A DNA stretch of 63,344 bases from Belliella filtrata. Its GTDB lineage: Bacteria; Bacteroidota; Bacteroidia; Cytophagales; Cyclobacteriaceae. The notes below the pieces were generated by a model. The model had not been told where the DNA came from. It ran no database searches and saw only the letters and a program-made list of their open reading frames with translations. The position numbers were made by a program, and so were the translations under genes. The stretch spans positions 1-63,344 of the forward strand of contig NZ_JAKZGP010000024.1 of the NCBI RefSeq assembly GCF_022549775.1, written 5' to 3'. Below are positions 37,382-47,100 of the stretch, one piece after another. The stretch's first letter is position 1, and every line of letters starts with the position of its first letter.

Positions 37382-38467
37382 TTATGAACGAATCAGTTCA
37401 GGTATCCTTAAAGAAACCTCTTTCCCAAAATTCCTTTTGGTTTGAAGATGGAAGTCTTGTCTCATTCGAAAGTATGTAGGTTTCAATCCAGACTGTCGAA
37501 AAAAACTAAGCTGTAGTAGAAAATTATAAAGGGGTCTCGGAAATTCAGCATATTGTCTAATACCCAAAATAGAAGATGCCTTTTCACCAACAAAATAAGC
37601 GATGATTGTCTCTGAAAGGTCTGCTAGACTACTATCTTGAATTGCATTTTTGTAAAAATTTATCAAAGAAGTCACCAAGAATTTTCCGGCATCTGATTCT
37701 TTCATTTGCCTTTTTCTAATCAAACTCTCTAGCTCATATGCCTCCTTTGCGGTATTTGGCCAATACTGTATATCAACTCCCATATAGAAACCCACAATTT
37801 TCCAATAATGTAAAACGGCTTCAAGCACATTCTTGCCTGGGAATCTACCTAATTTATCAAAGCCTCTTATCACCAAAAGGCTAAAAGCCAAGTTTGTACC
37901 GAGCATATCTTCTTGATTGATAGGAATTCCCCAGCTTGTTTCCCAGCCTATGGACTTATTTTTTATAAAATATCTGCTAAACTCATGAATCAACCTTACT
38001 TTGGATACTGTCCAAAGACTATCGGCATGCTCCAAAAAGTTACCTGGCTTGAAAATATCCATCACAAACAATGTAGTCTCTGCCAACCTCATTCCAATAT
38101 CTTCTGTGATTCTTTTCGATCTGTAGAGTACTTGAGCTCCATCAGCAAATGCATAGCAATAAGGTAAAGCGTAAAAACCCAACATACTCAAATAATAACT
38201 TGAATTCTCTCTAAAAAAGTCATGTGCCAGCTTGACCTTCTCAATTTCAACCCAGTCTGGCGAAGTATCAAATGCATCAAAATATTTCTTTACAGCACTT
38301 GGAAGTTCCTCTCTCTGCTGTGAATCTGGAAGCTTATTCCAGGAATTTAATTTAGAAATAAGTTCTGGTTGAGAGACCAAAGTCAATAGCGTAGCCTCCG
38401 CAAGTTGATCGCCTTGGCTTCTTAGGTGATTCAGATTTTCTTGATTATAAAGTTTTAACTTTTCCAC
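37382..38467 (-). CDS. MpaB/DUF2236-family putative haem oxygenase-like protein
   Basis: The 361-residue, mostly helical protein carries the family features 'VRLIHEFSRYFIKN' (with the conserved His of the family), 'GIPINQEDMLGTNLAFSLLV' and an aromatic C-terminal region. The family includes the latex-clearing rubber oxygenase and MpaB-type proteins, which bind haem b; substrates differ widely and cannot be deduced. It has no signal peptide. It stands alone on the minus strand, divergent from the propeller gene only 48 bp away, so the promoters are very close or overlap. Confidence 0.75.
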   Translation of the reverse strand: MEKLKLYNQENLNHLRSQGDQLAEATLLTLVSQPELISKLNSWNKLPDSQQREELPSAVKKYFDAFDTSPDWVEIEKVKLAHDFFRENSSYYLSMLGFYALPYCYAFADGAQVLYRSKRITEDIGMRLAETTLFVMDIFKPGNFLEHADSLWTVSKVRLIHEFSRYFIKNKSIGWETSWGIPINQEDMLGTNLAFSLLVIRGFDKLGRFPGKNVLEAVLHYWKIVGFYMGVDIQYWPNTAKEAYELESLIRKRQMKESDAGKFLVTSLINFYKNAIQDSSLADLSETIIAYFVGEKASSILGIRQYAEFPRPLYNFLLQLSFFRQSGLKPTYFRMRQDFHLQTKRNFGKEVSLRIPELIRS

Positions 38468-38515
38468 TTCATTCTAACCTTAGTTTTGTAATTTAGTTTT
38501 TGAAAAAAAGAATGA

Positions 38516-39412
38516 ATGATGTTGAAATATGTTTTGTCTGGGTTTGTTTTCTTCCTAGTATCCATTGGCCTTTCCAATGCGCAAGGTAATACTGACCTGA
38601 TTGCTGTAGATGTTAAAAAATCAGGAAAGAAAATGGAACTAGGACAAGTTTCTAAAATTACTGATAGAAAAGGCTATGATAATCAGCCAAGTTTTATAAA
38701 TGATGTTCAATTGGCTTTTTCTTCTGCTGATGATGAAGGGAATTTCGATATCATCATTTATAATTTTGATTCCAGAAAATTCACCAACTTGACAAAAACT
38801 AAAAATCAAAATGAGTATTCCCCTAGGCTTACTGATTGTGGATTATATGTTTCTGCGGTGACAGTTGAAGAAAATGGAAAGCAAAGACTTTGGCTTTACC
38901 CTACTAATTTTGGTGAGCCAGAGTTACTATATGATGATATCGAACCAGTAGGATATTATGATTGGTATGATAACAAAGCTGCAATGTTTGTATTGGGACA
39001 ACCCAATACACTAATATACCCCTATAGCAAAGATGATAAACTGACCATTAGTCAAAACGTGGGGAGAACTATTCGTAAACAGCCTAAAACAAGCGTAATA
39101 AGCTATATTGAAAAGCAAATTGAAGCTGAAAATACAAAGAATAATTCTTATAATATCAAGGGATTTGATTTAGAAAAAAGAGAATATCTGAACTTTGGTC
39201 AAACATTAGATTCAAATGAGGACTTTATCTGGCTAGACAAAAACCACCTCATTACTGCAAAGGGTAATGGTATATTCGTCAAAAATTATAAGGATAAAAA
39301 CTGGACAAAAATCGGTGAAGTTAATTTATCTGGTTACGGAAATGTGTCTAGAATGGCTTATTCAAAGAAGCAAAAAAAATTGATCGTAGTAATGGACAGA
39401 ATTGAGCATTAA
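38516..39412 (+). CDS. Secreted beta-propeller (PD40/TolB-like) protein
   Basis: The 298-residue protein has a signal peptide (MMLKYVLSGFVFFLVSIGLS) and repeated 'P-x-x-x-x-D-x-x-L-A-F-S-S' and 'Y-S-P-R-L' type strands similar to TolB-like propellers (PD40), each unit about 40-45 residues. The fold suggests a binding role in the periplasm; the ligand is unknown. A TAGTTTTG at 38481-38488 fits a -7 box. It is monocistronic and ends at a bidirectional terminator. Confidence 0.7.
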   Translation: MMLKYVLSGFVFFLVSIGLSNAQGNTDLIAVDVKKSGKKMELGQVSKITDRKGYDNQPSFINDVQLAFSSADDEGNFDIIIYNFDSRKFTNLTKTKNQNEYSPRLTDCGLYVSAVTVEENGKQRLWLYPTNFGEPELLYDDIEPVGYYDWYDNKAAMFVLGQPNTLIYPYSKDDKLTISQNVGRTIRKQPKTSVISYIEKQIEAENTKNNSYNIKGFDLEKREYLNFGQTLDSNEDFIWLDKNHLITAKGNGIFVKNYKDKNWTKIGEVNLSGYGNVSRMAYSKKQKKLIVVMDRIEH

Positions 39413-39440
39413 CAAGTTTCTCTTTTCTATCGCTTTGAAA

Positions 39441-39482
39441 AAAAATCCTGCAAAAACACAAAAGGTATTTGCAGGATTTTTT
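39441..39482. terminator. Bidirectional terminator between propeller and transketolase genes
   Basis: AAATCCTGCAAA (39443-39454) and TTTGCAGGATTTTT (39468-39481) form a stem with flanking A- and T-runs, ending both convergent transcripts. Confidence 0.9.
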
Positions 39483-39503
39483 ATCTAATAGAAAATACTT
39501 TAC

Positions 39504-40472
39504 TTATTTTCTTGCGATTGCTGCTTTAGCTGCTTTTACAATGTTTTCAGCATTCAAACCATACTTTTCCATAAGCTCTGTAGGAGTTCCAGATTCACCA
39601 AAGCTATCATTTACACCAACATACTCCAATGGAGCTGGATTGTTTCTTATTAAAGTTTGTGCAATGCTGTCTCCAAGACCACCATTGAGTTGATGCTCTT
39701 CAGCAGATACTGCACAACCAGTTTTCTTCACTGATTCGATGATTGCTTCTTCATCCAAAGGCTTGATCGTATGAATATTGATCACTTCTGCAGAAATCCC
39801 CTCTTCTCTTAGCATTGCCTCTGCTACTACTGCTTCCCATACAAGGTGGCCAGTTGCAAAGATTGTCACATCTTTTCCTTCAATCATTTTCCAAGCTTTT
39901 CCAATCTCGAATTTTTGATCAGCTGGAGTGAATATTGGCCAGCTAGGACGTCCAAACCTCAAATAAACAGGCCCTTCGTATTCAGCGATAGCCATGGTAG
40001 CTGCTTTGGTCTGATTATAATCACAAGGGTTGATCACAGTCATGTGAGGGAGCATTTTCATCATCCCTACATCTTCAAGAATCTGGTGTGTTGCACCATC
40101 CTCTCCTAGCGTCAAGCCAGCATGAGACGCACAAATCTTCACATTCTTGTCAGAATAAGCAACAGATTGTCTGATTTGATCATAAACTCTACCTGTAGAG
40201 AAGTTTGCAAAAGTACCAGTAAAAGGGATTTTACCGTTGATGGTCATACCTGCTGCCAAGCCTATCATATTAGCTTCTGCAATACCAACTTGAAAAAATC
40301 TTTCTGGAAATTCCTTTTGGAATGCACCCATTTTCAAAGAACCAATCAAATCAGCACAAAGTCCAACCACATTTGGGTTTTTGCGGCCAGCTTCAAGCAA
40401 ACCATCTCCAAATCCAGACCTAGTATCTTTTTTCTCTGTATATGTAAATTTTAAATCTAATGTCTTGTCCAT
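39504..40472 (-). CDS. Transketolase, C-terminal subunit
   Basis: The 322-residue protein carries the pyrimidine-binding domain (ending with the ThDP-activating region 'FFQVGIAEANMIGLAAGM') and the C-terminal transketolase domain. It pairs with the N-terminal subunit encoded 12 bp upstream to form a functional transketolase of the pentose phosphate pathway. This split is a known arrangement in many bacteria, not a frameshift: each part has its own start and good coding length. It is the last gene of the minus-strand operon. Confidence 0.93.
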   Translation of the reverse strand: MDKTLDLKFTYTEKKDTRSGFGDGLLEAGRKNPNVVGLCADLIGSLKMGAFQKEFPERFFQVGIAEANMIGLAAGMTINGKIPFTGTFANFSTGRVYDQIRQSVAYSDKNVKICASHAGLTLGEDGATHQILEDVGMMKMLPHMTVINPCDYNQTKAATMAIAEYEGPVYLRFGRPSWPIFTPADQKFEIGKAWKMIEGKDVTIFATGHLVWEAVVAEAMLREEGISAEVINIHTIKPLDEEAIIESVKKTGCAVSAEEHQLNGGLGDSIAQTLIRNNPAPLEYVGVNDSFGESGTPTELMEKYGLNAENIVKAAKAAIARK

Positions 40473-40484
40473 CTTAGTCTTTGA

Positions 40485-41336
40485 TTAATAGTCTCCTAAA
40501 GTTTCTTCCAATTGACCCAAAGCATTGGCTAATTGCTCATCACTTGGGGCGATTCCATGCCATTTGTGTGTACCTACCATGAAATCTACTCCGAAGCCCA
40601 TTTCTGTATGAAGTAGGTTCAACACAGGCTTTCCTTTGCCTGTCAAAGCTTTTGCTTTTTCCAAGCCTTCAAGGACTGACGCCATGTCGTTACCTTGCTT
40701 TGTCTCGATCACTTCCCAACCAAATGCCACCCACTTGGCTTTCAAATCTTGTAGATCCATCACTTCTTTGGTAGGTCCATCGATTTGTTGTCTATTGAAA
40801 TCAATGGTAGCAATCAAATTATCTACTTTGTGGTGAGCTGCATACATCGCTGCTTCCCATACCTGACCTTCTTGCTGCTCTCCATCTCCCATCAATACAT
40901 ATACTGTGCGATCATCACCATTGATCTTCTTTGCTTGTGCTGCACCCGTAGCTACAGAAAGACCTTGTCCCAATGATCCAGAGGCAATTCTGATACCCGG
41001 TAAGCCTTCTTCTGTTGCTGGGTGGCCTTGAAGTCTACTGTCAAGCTTTCTGAAAGTCTTCATTTCTTCTGCGGAAAAATAACCGCTTCTTGCTAACACG
41101 GAATACCATACTGGAGAAATGTGTCCATTTGAAAGAAAGAATAAATCTTCATTGGCACCATCCATGTTAAACTTGTTGTCGTGCTTCATCTGATTGAAAT
41201 ACAGGGCTACGAAAAATTCCGTACATCCTAATGAAGCGCCTGGGTGACCTGACTGTACCGCATGTACCATGCGAAGGATGTCACGTCTTACTTGGCTTGA
41301 GATTTTTGTGAGTTGTTCTAAAGGTTGTTTTTCCAT
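40485..41336 (-). CDS. Transketolase, N-terminal (thiamine diphosphate-binding) subunit
   Basis: The 283-residue protein carries the pyrophosphate-binding domain with the ThDP/metal motif 'VLMGDGEQQEGQVWEAAMYA' and 'GHPGASLGCTEFFVAL', which contains a conserved His. It is active only with the C-terminal subunit. It follows bcp by 15 bp and precedes the other subunit by 12 bp. It is cytoplasmic. Confidence 0.93.
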   Translation of the reverse strand: MEKQPLEQLTKISSQVRRDILRMVHAVQSGHPGASLGCTEFFVALYFNQMKHDNKFNMDGANEDLFFLSNGHISPVWYSVLARSGYFSAEEMKTFRKLDSRLQGHPATEEGLPGIRIASGSLGQGLSVATGAAQAKKINGDDRTVYVLMGDGEQQEGQVWEAAMYAAHHKVDNLIATIDFNRQQIDGPTKEVMDLQDLKAKWVAFGWEVIETKQGNDMASVLEGLEKAKALTGKGKPVLNLLHTEMGFGVDFMVGTHKWHGIAPSDEQLANALGQLEETLGDY

Positions 41337-41351
41337 TGGTTTGGAATATTG

Positions 41352-41807
41352 TTATTTGAGAATTTGTTTCGTGTGTTCTTTGGTTTTGACTTTGTCAATG
41401 ATCTCTTCGATTTTGCCATCCTCATCGATTACAAATGTAGTGCGGGCAGTACCCATGTATTTTCTTCCATACATCGATTTTTCTACCCAAGTGCCATATG
41501 CTTCATGCACTGACTTATCTTCATCTGCGATCAAAGTAAAAGGCAGAGATTGCTTTTCTATAAATTTCTGGTGAGATTTTGCTGAATCAGAGCTGATTCC
41601 TAACACAACATAACCAGCCTTTTGCAAAGCTTCATAATTATCTCGTAGATCGCAAGCTTGTGCTGTACAGCCTGGAGTATTATCTTTTGGATAAAAATAC
41701 AAAATCACCTTTTTCCCTTTAAAATCGGAGAGTTTGATTGGATTACCATCTTGGTCTATTGACTCAAAATCTGGTGCTACATTTCCTTCTTCTAGTGACA
41801 TTTTCAA
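41352..41807 (-). CDS. bcp: Thioredoxin-dependent thiol peroxidase (Bcp/PrxQ)
   Basis: The 151-residue peroxiredoxin has the peroxidatic Cys47 in PKDNTPGCTAQAC and a second Cys52 five residues later, the PrxQ pattern, plus FSDFK-type strand elements. It reduces hydroperoxides using thioredoxin. ATG codons at positions 1 and 3 are both possible starts. It lies in the operon between the M23 peptidase and transketolase genes. Confidence 0.94.
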   Translation of the reverse strand: MKMSLEEGNVAPDFESIDQDGNPIKLSDFKGKKVILYFYPKDNTPGCTAQACDLRDNYEALQKAGYVVLGISSDSAKSHQKFIEKQSLPFTLIADEDKSVHEAYGTWVEKSMYGRKYMGTARTTFVIDEDGKIEEIIDKVKTKEHTKQILK

Positions 41808-41825
41808 ATTGTTTTAAGGTTAAGT

Positions 41826-43685
41826 TTATTGAATATTTCCGGTCCAAGTGGCTTCATTTCCAGCCATGTCTCGCACTTTCAATAAAACCTCTCCTTTGAA
41901 AGGTTGTTTATCTAATTTTTCAGACCAAATAACAGCCTGCTTGTGCTCGTATTTCATCAGCACCCACTCGCCATTTACAAAAGCTTCAAAATCTTTGATC
42001 CCAGATTTATCATCACTGATTCTAAAACGAATCTCTTGCCCTGTAATCTTGACTGGATTGATGCGTGGAGGCACCTGATCATAATCAAGCACAAAAGTAC
42101 CAAAATTTCTGGTTTTAAACTTGATATCCTCGCCTTCCCAAGTACCTCCGACAAAAGATTTCCTTCCACTACCCGCAACGGAATAGATGTGAAGCTGATC
42201 CTTTTTGGTTTGACTCGTCGCTTTATGAAGAACGACTTCAATGGGTTGTTGAAGGTAATCCCCTGATGAATTGATCATTACAGAGACTCCATTATTTTCT
42301 TTCTTGGTTTGAAGCCGAAGATACAGATCATCAAGGAGCGAATTTTCACTAAACCCTAAGCTAACATTTTCATTTCTGAAATTTAACGCTTTTCCGTAAG
42401 GAATTTTTTGAATTACACTTGGTTTGATCACCTCGGTACATAAATCTATGCTATCGGGAATGGCATAATCCATGTCCCATACATACGTTCTTCTACCTTT
42501 ATCTATGTATGCTGGGACTATTTCCAAATATTTTCCTCCAACATAGACTTTAGCCAGCGTCCCTACTTGAGAAAGCTTTGTATCTACTACTAGGACTTCT
42601 CTATCGTACCTGATTTTTGTTGGTGAATTATTTGAAACTTGAGGAGTAAAATCTTGCATCGATCCTTCTCCCATAACATTCAATTCCAATGTCCTGCTGT
42701 TCCCAAAAATATCGCTCATTTTCACTTGCAACTTTTTGGATTGTCCATCCATCGCTGAAACCAAACCCTCACTGATTGAGTCTTTTTCATAAAGCTGCAT
42801 TGGATTATTTGGATATGGATATAGGCGGGTAAACTTATTTTGATAAGTATGTGACAACAAAAAACGACCAATATTAAAGTCAATATGGTTCACATTAATG
42901 TTGTAAATGAGCCTATCATCTTCCCACAGCTCATAAATAGGCACCCCAAATATATTGTGAACATCATCTTTCTTGTCCACTGCATAGACCTCCACTCCTA
43001 CTTTTCCCGAAATTTTAACAGGCTGAGCTAAAACATATTTCCCTCCTTCTAAGATTGGAGAGAATTCTTGCCTTTCAAATAAGCCATTTACTCGAGATTC
43101 ATATGTCAAAGGCTTAAGGGCAACTTTATACAGTATGGGAGGAGTATTATCTTTTACTTCTTTTGTAAAACCAAATGTCAATGGATCAATGGCTCGATCT
43201 AAGCTATCTCTGATTTCAAAATGCAAATGAGGACCCCCCGAACTTCCGGTATTTCCTCCATTGCCAATCACTTCTCCCCTTTTGACAATCAGGTCTTCAG
43301 GATCAGGAAATGCTTCGTGATCATTTTCTCTCACGCTGTACATCTTTTCATGCATCCATTGAGAAATTTTTGGACTGAATTTTTGTAAATGAGCATAAAC
43401 AGAAGACGAGCCATCATAATGTTTGATGTACAACACATTTCCATAACCAAAAGATGATACTTTCAGCCTGTAGACATATCCATCAGCAATAGCCAAGATA
43501 GGCTCCCCATCTACCCCACCAATTTTCACATCAATACCACTGTGAAAATGATTTGGTCTAATTTCAGCAAAATTGCCCGATAAGTAATTTCGCTGGCCGG
43601 GCTTCACTGGGAATAGATAGTCTTGTGCTTGCAATTGAAGCCCAAAAAAACAGAGAAATATAAAAAGTATCCTATTTGATTTCAA
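41826..43685 (-). CDS. Secreted M23-family metallopeptidase
   Basis: The 619-residue protein has a signal peptide (MKSNRILFIFLCFFGLQLQA) and an N-terminal LytM-type domain (about 30-170) with the zinc ligands in NHFHSGIDVKI and HLHFEIRD. The long C-terminal part (170-619) is beta-rich and of unknown role, which makes the protein much longer than simple M23 endopeptidases. It would cleave peptidoglycan cross-bridges or act as a binding protein in the periplasm. Its start overlaps the FAH gene by 14 bp. Confidence 0.9.
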   Translation of the reverse strand: MKSNRILFIFLCFFGLQLQAQDYLFPVKPGQRNYLSGNFAEIRPNHFHSGIDVKIGGVDGEPILAIADGYVYRLKVSSFGYGNVLYIKHYDGSSSVYAHLQKFSPKISQWMHEKMYSVRENDHEAFPDPEDLIVKRGEVIGNGGNTGSSGGPHLHFEIRDSLDRAIDPLTFGFTKEVKDNTPPILYKVALKPLTYESRVNGLFERQEFSPILEGGKYVLAQPVKISGKVGVEVYAVDKKDDVHNIFGVPIYELWEDDRLIYNINVNHIDFNIGRFLLSHTYQNKFTRLYPYPNNPMQLYEKDSISEGLVSAMDGQSKKLQVKMSDIFGNSRTLELNVMGEGSMQDFTPQVSNNSPTKIRYDREVLVVDTKLSQVGTLAKVYVGGKYLEIVPAYIDKGRRTYVWDMDYAIPDSIDLCTEVIKPSVIQKIPYGKALNFRNENVSLGFSENSLLDDLYLRLQTKKENNGVSVMINSSGDYLQQPIEVVLHKATSQTKKDQLHIYSVAGSGRKSFVGGTWEGEDIKFKTRNFGTFVLDYDQVPPRINPVKITGQEIRFRISDDKSGIKDFEAFVNGEWVLMKYEHKQAVIWSEKLDKQPFKGEVLLKVRDMAGNEATWTGNIQ

Positions 43686-44283
43686 AATCTAACAACTTTT
43701 GATCCTCAATATATGCTTCTAATCTATCGCCAATAGCTACCTTGCTTACGCCTGCAGGAGTTCCTGTGAATATAAGGTCTCCTTTTTTCAAGGTAAAAAA
43801 TTGAGACACGTAAGCTATGATTACACCAAAGTCAAACAGCATCATTTTGGTATTGCCTTTCTGTCTCAACTCCCCATTGATGTTGAGGTGAAAGTTAATA
43901 TCATCTAATGCTTTAAATTCACTTACTGGTAGAAATTCACCAACAGGAGCCGAGCCATTAAACCCTTTAGCAATTTCCCAGGGTAAACCTTTTGCCTTAC
44001 ACTTATCTTGCAAATCTCTGGCAGTAAAGTCTATACCAATTCCAATCTCATCGTAATACCTGTGAGCAAATTCTGGCTTGATAAACTTGCCCTCTTTGTT
44101 AATTTTCAAAACCAGTTCCACCTCATGATGAATATTTTCAGAAAAATCAGGGTGGTAAAAAGGCATGTTATTTTTCAAGACTGCGGTATCAGGTTTTAAA
44201 AAAACAACTGGCTCTGCAGGTCTTTCATTTTTCAATTCTTCTATATGCTCGGTATAATTTCTACCTATTGCTATTATTTTCAT
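43672..44283 (-). CDS. Fumarylacetoacetate hydrolase-family protein
   Basis: The 203-residue FAH-domain protein shows the metal-binding signature 'HHEVELVLKINKEGK' (Glu cluster), 'GIGIDFTARDLQ' and 'LIFTGTPAGVSKV'. Members act on acylpyruvates or oxaloacetate or as isomerases; the substrate is not clear. It is cytoplasmic. It starts 24 bp after the FAD dehydrogenase gene and overlaps the M23 gene. Confidence 0.9.
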   Translation of the reverse strand: MKIIAIGRNYTEHIEELKNERPAEPVVFLKPDTAVLKNNMPFYHPDFSENIHHEVELVLKINKEGKFIKPEFAHRYYDEIGIGIDFTARDLQDKCKAKGLPWEIAKGFNGSAPVGEFLPVSEFKALDDINFHLNINGELRQKGNTKMMLFDFGVIIAYVSQFFTLKKGDLIFTGTPAGVSKVAIGDRLEAYIEDQKLLDFEIK

Positions 44284-44307
44284 GCGTTGTTTTCTTTAAT
44301 TTTAAAT

Positions 44308-45888
44308 TTATTTATTGACATAGGCAGCAATCAGATGCTCTGCACAGCGCTCCCCATCCATGGCTGCGGAGACTATTCCTCCTGCATACCCTGCTCCTTC
44401 TGCACATGGATAAAGCCTTTTGACTACTGGATGCTCAAAGGTTTCTTTGTTTCTTGGAATTCTGACAGGAGATGAAGTCCTACTTTCGACACCTATCAAC
44501 TGAGATTCATTGGTATAATATCCCTTCATTTTCTTTCCAAAAGCTTGAAAAGCGTCCGCTAGTCGATTTGAGATGAAAGGAGGCAAGACATCATGCATAT
44601 TCGTAGATTTCAATCCTGGCTGGTAGGAGGTGTCTAACAATGAGGCACTAACCTTTCGGTTTACAAAGTCTACCATACGTTGCGCTGGAGCTACTTGAGA
44701 CTGACCGCCCATTAACCAAGCTTGCTTCTCTATGTCTGCTTGAAATTCCATGGCTGCAAGTGGGCCAAATTTCTGATAAGCTGGTAAATCTTCTAACTCA
44801 ACTGCTACTACAATGCCTGAGTTTGCAAACTGACTATCTCGCCTACTTGGACTCATTCCATTTACTACCAATTCACCTGGAGAAGTAGCTGCGGGTACTA
44901 TAAATCCACCTGGACACATGCAAAATGAAAATACGCCACGCTGCTGCTTTTCGAAGTATGTTTGATGAACCAAAGCATAGCTGGATGCAGGTAAATATGG
45001 TCCCCTATCTATTTCACAGTTGTATTGAATTTGGTCAATCAAGTTTTGACTATGCTCTATCCTTACACCAAGAGCAAATGGCTTTGCTTCAATAAGGATT
45101 TTTTTATGATGCAATAAGTGGAATATATCTCTGGCAGAATGTCCTGTAGCTAGGATTACGCCCAAGCCATAAATTTTCTCACCATCTTGCGTTACCACCC
45201 CCTTCATCTCATTATCTTCAAGGATAAAGTCTACCACTTTAGTATCAAACAATACTTCACCTCCTGCTTGAATGATAGATTCTCTGAGTTCAGTAACTAT
45301 TTTGGGTAGCTTGTTGGTACCAATATGTGGGTGTGCATCTACCAAAATCTGTTCTGTAGCTCCATGAGCCACAAAAATCTCCATGATTCTCCTAATATCC
45401 CCCCTCTTCTTAGACCTGGTATAAAGCTTTCCATCTGAATATGTTCCAGCTCCTCCTTCACCAAAACAATAATTTGACTCTGGATTGACAATGTGATCTT
45501 TATTGATCGCGGCAAGGTCTCTTCTTCTGGAACGTACATCTTTTCCTCGCTCTATTAGGATCGGTTTCACTCCCAGCTCTATTGCTCTCAAGGCCGCAAA
45601 AAGACCCGCTGGACCTGCACCAACAATGATAATGGGCGCTGCTTGGTTAACATTTTGATAAGCCTTGGAAGCTTGAAGAAATGGGGTAAGTGGCTCATCA
45701 ATAAATGCCTCTACCGAGACATTCACCTTGACTTGTCTACCACGTGCATCTATAGACCTTTTCACTTGTCTTGCTTCAAACTGATGCTCTTGAAGATTCA
45801 GCCCCAGTCTTTTCGCTACTACTTCTTGAAATACAACATCATCGTAAGCTTCTTTCGGACTGAGTTGTAAATTAATTTCTTTCTTCAT
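44308..45888 (-). CDS. FAD-dependent dehydrogenase (COG2509-type)
   Basis: The 526-residue protein has an N-terminal extension of about 80 residues before the FAD-binding motif 'IIIVGAGPAGLFAALRAIEL', then ERGKDVRSRRRD and 'GEGGAGTYSDGKLYTRSKK'. This matches the uncharacterised COG2509 FAD-dependent dehydrogenases. It is cytoplasmic; the reaction is unknown. It is the first gene of the six-gene minus-strand run (FAD enzyme, FAH, M23, Bcp, transketolase pair). Confidence 0.9.
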   Translation of the reverse strand: MKKEINLQLSPKEAYDDVVFQEVVAKRLGLNLQEHQFEARQVKRSIDARGRQVKVNVSVEAFIDEPLTPFLQASKAYQNVNQAAPIIIVGAGPAGLFAALRAIELGVKPILIERGKDVRSRRRDLAAINKDHIVNPESNYCFGEGGAGTYSDGKLYTRSKKRGDIRRIMEIFVAHGATEQILVDAHPHIGTNKLPKIVTELRESIIQAGGEVLFDTKVVDFILEDNEMKGVVTQDGEKIYGLGVILATGHSARDIFHLLHHKKILIEAKPFALGVRIEHSQNLIDQIQYNCEIDRGPYLPASSYALVHQTYFEKQQRGVFSFCMCPGGFIVPAATSPGELVVNGMSPSRRDSQFANSGIVVAVELEDLPAYQKFGPLAAMEFQADIEKQAWLMGGQSQVAPAQRMVDFVNRKVSASLLDTSYQPGLKSTNMHDVLPPFISNRLADAFQAFGKKMKGYYTNESQLIGVESRTSSPVRIPRNKETFEHPVVKRLYPCAEGAGYAGGIVSAAMDGERCAEHLIAAYVNK

Positions 45889-46005
45889 GTAAGGTATTTA
45901 TCCTTAAATAAATTAAATATTTGAATATCAATACAATATTATTAAATCATCTAGTCAACTTGTATTCTCGTATTAGAAAATCAATTGATAGATTTAACCT
46001 CTTTG

Positions 46006-47022
46006 TCATAAATTACTAAGGCGCTTTTGCCAATTCCATGAATCTCTGAGGGATTCTTCTAAGCTGTATTTTGCATTCCAACCTAGCACTTTATTGACTT
46101 TATCTGTATTTGCCCATACCTTTTCTATATCACCTGGTCTTCTAGGTCCTAATTCATATTTCAGTTTTCTTTCTGATACCTTTTCAAAAGCCTGTATTAC
46201 CTCGAGTACAGTATTACCATTTCCAGTACCTACATTGAAAGTGTCTATAAAATTAGCTTCTTGACTATCCAGGTACTCCAAAGACTTAACGTGAGCATCT
46301 GCTAAATCCAAAACATGAATATAGTCCCTCACACAAGTACCATCTTTGGTATTATAATCATCCCCAAACACGGTGATTTTTTCTCTCAAGCCAGCTGCTG
46401 TCTGAGTAACAAAAGGAATCAAATTAGCTGGTACACCCAATGGTAACTCACCAATCTCAGAACTCGGATGAGCACCTATAGGATTGAAATATCTCAAGGA
46501 TACAATCTTAGCTCCTGACTTACTTTTTACATGATCGTGGAGTATGTCTTCGCAGATTTTTTTGGTATTGCCATATGGACTCTCAGCATCTTTCCTAGGG
46601 GTACTTTCTAGCACAGGCAATTCATCAGGTTGGCCATATACGGTACAAGAAGAAGAAAAAACGATGTTTTTGACATCAAATTTTTTCATGGTTTCTAGCA
46701 TCACAAGCAAGGAACCTATATTGTTTGCATAATACTTTAAAGGAATCTGAGTGCTTTCTCCTACTGCTTTACTAGCGGCAAAATGAATAACACCAGAGAT
46801 CTCATTTTCGCTAAAAATTCTTTCTACTAAAGCCTTATCATTACAATCACCTATGTAAGTTTTTACTTCTTGATTCAGGATATTCTTCAGACCATCCAAT
46901 GCACTTTTTTCAGAATTTGAAAAATCGTCAATGATGATCGGAGTATAACCTGATTCTACTAATGCCACGGCTGTGTGAGAACCGATATAGCCTGCTCCAC
47001 CGGTGATTAAGATTTGCTTCAT
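46006..47022 (-). CDS. galE: UDP-glucose 4-epimerase GalE
   Basis: The start is placed at the internal ATG (47020-47022), giving MKQILITGGAGYIGSH; a start 63 bp farther upstream would add an unsuitable hydrophobic leader. The 338-residue SDR enzyme has GGAGYIGSH for NAD+ and the catalytic Tyr-x-x-x-Lys in SPYGNTKK. It interconverts UDP-glucose and UDP-galactose, supplying surface polysaccharide synthesis. It lies 78 bp downstream of the giant secreted protein gene on the same strand. Confidence 0.95.
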   Translation of the reverse strand: MKQILITGGAGYIGSHTAVALVESGYTPIIIDDFSNSEKSALDGLKNILNQEVKTYIGDCNDKALVERIFSENEISGVIHFAASKAVGESTQIPLKYYANNIGSLLVMLETMKKFDVKNIVFSSSCTVYGQPDELPVLESTPRKDAESPYGNTKKICEDILHDHVKSKSGAKIVSLRYFNPIGAHPSSEIGELPLGVPANLIPFVTQTAAGLREKITVFGDDYNTKDGTCVRDYIHVLDLADAHVKSLEYLDSQEANFIDTFNVGTGNGNTVLEVIQAFEKVSERKLKYELGPRRPGDIEKVWANTDKVNKVLGWNAKYSLEESLRDSWNWQKRLSNL

Positions 47023-47100
47023 TTGAATGTGTTGGTTTAAAAGGTATCTGAATACAATATTAAAAATATATACAGATAAGTTCACAAGGATTTTGAAAAA

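Noticed and set aside
39504-41336. Transketolase broken into two frames
   Set aside because: Each half is a complete domain with its own start and a 12-bp gap; split transketolases are a normal arrangement, not a frameshift.
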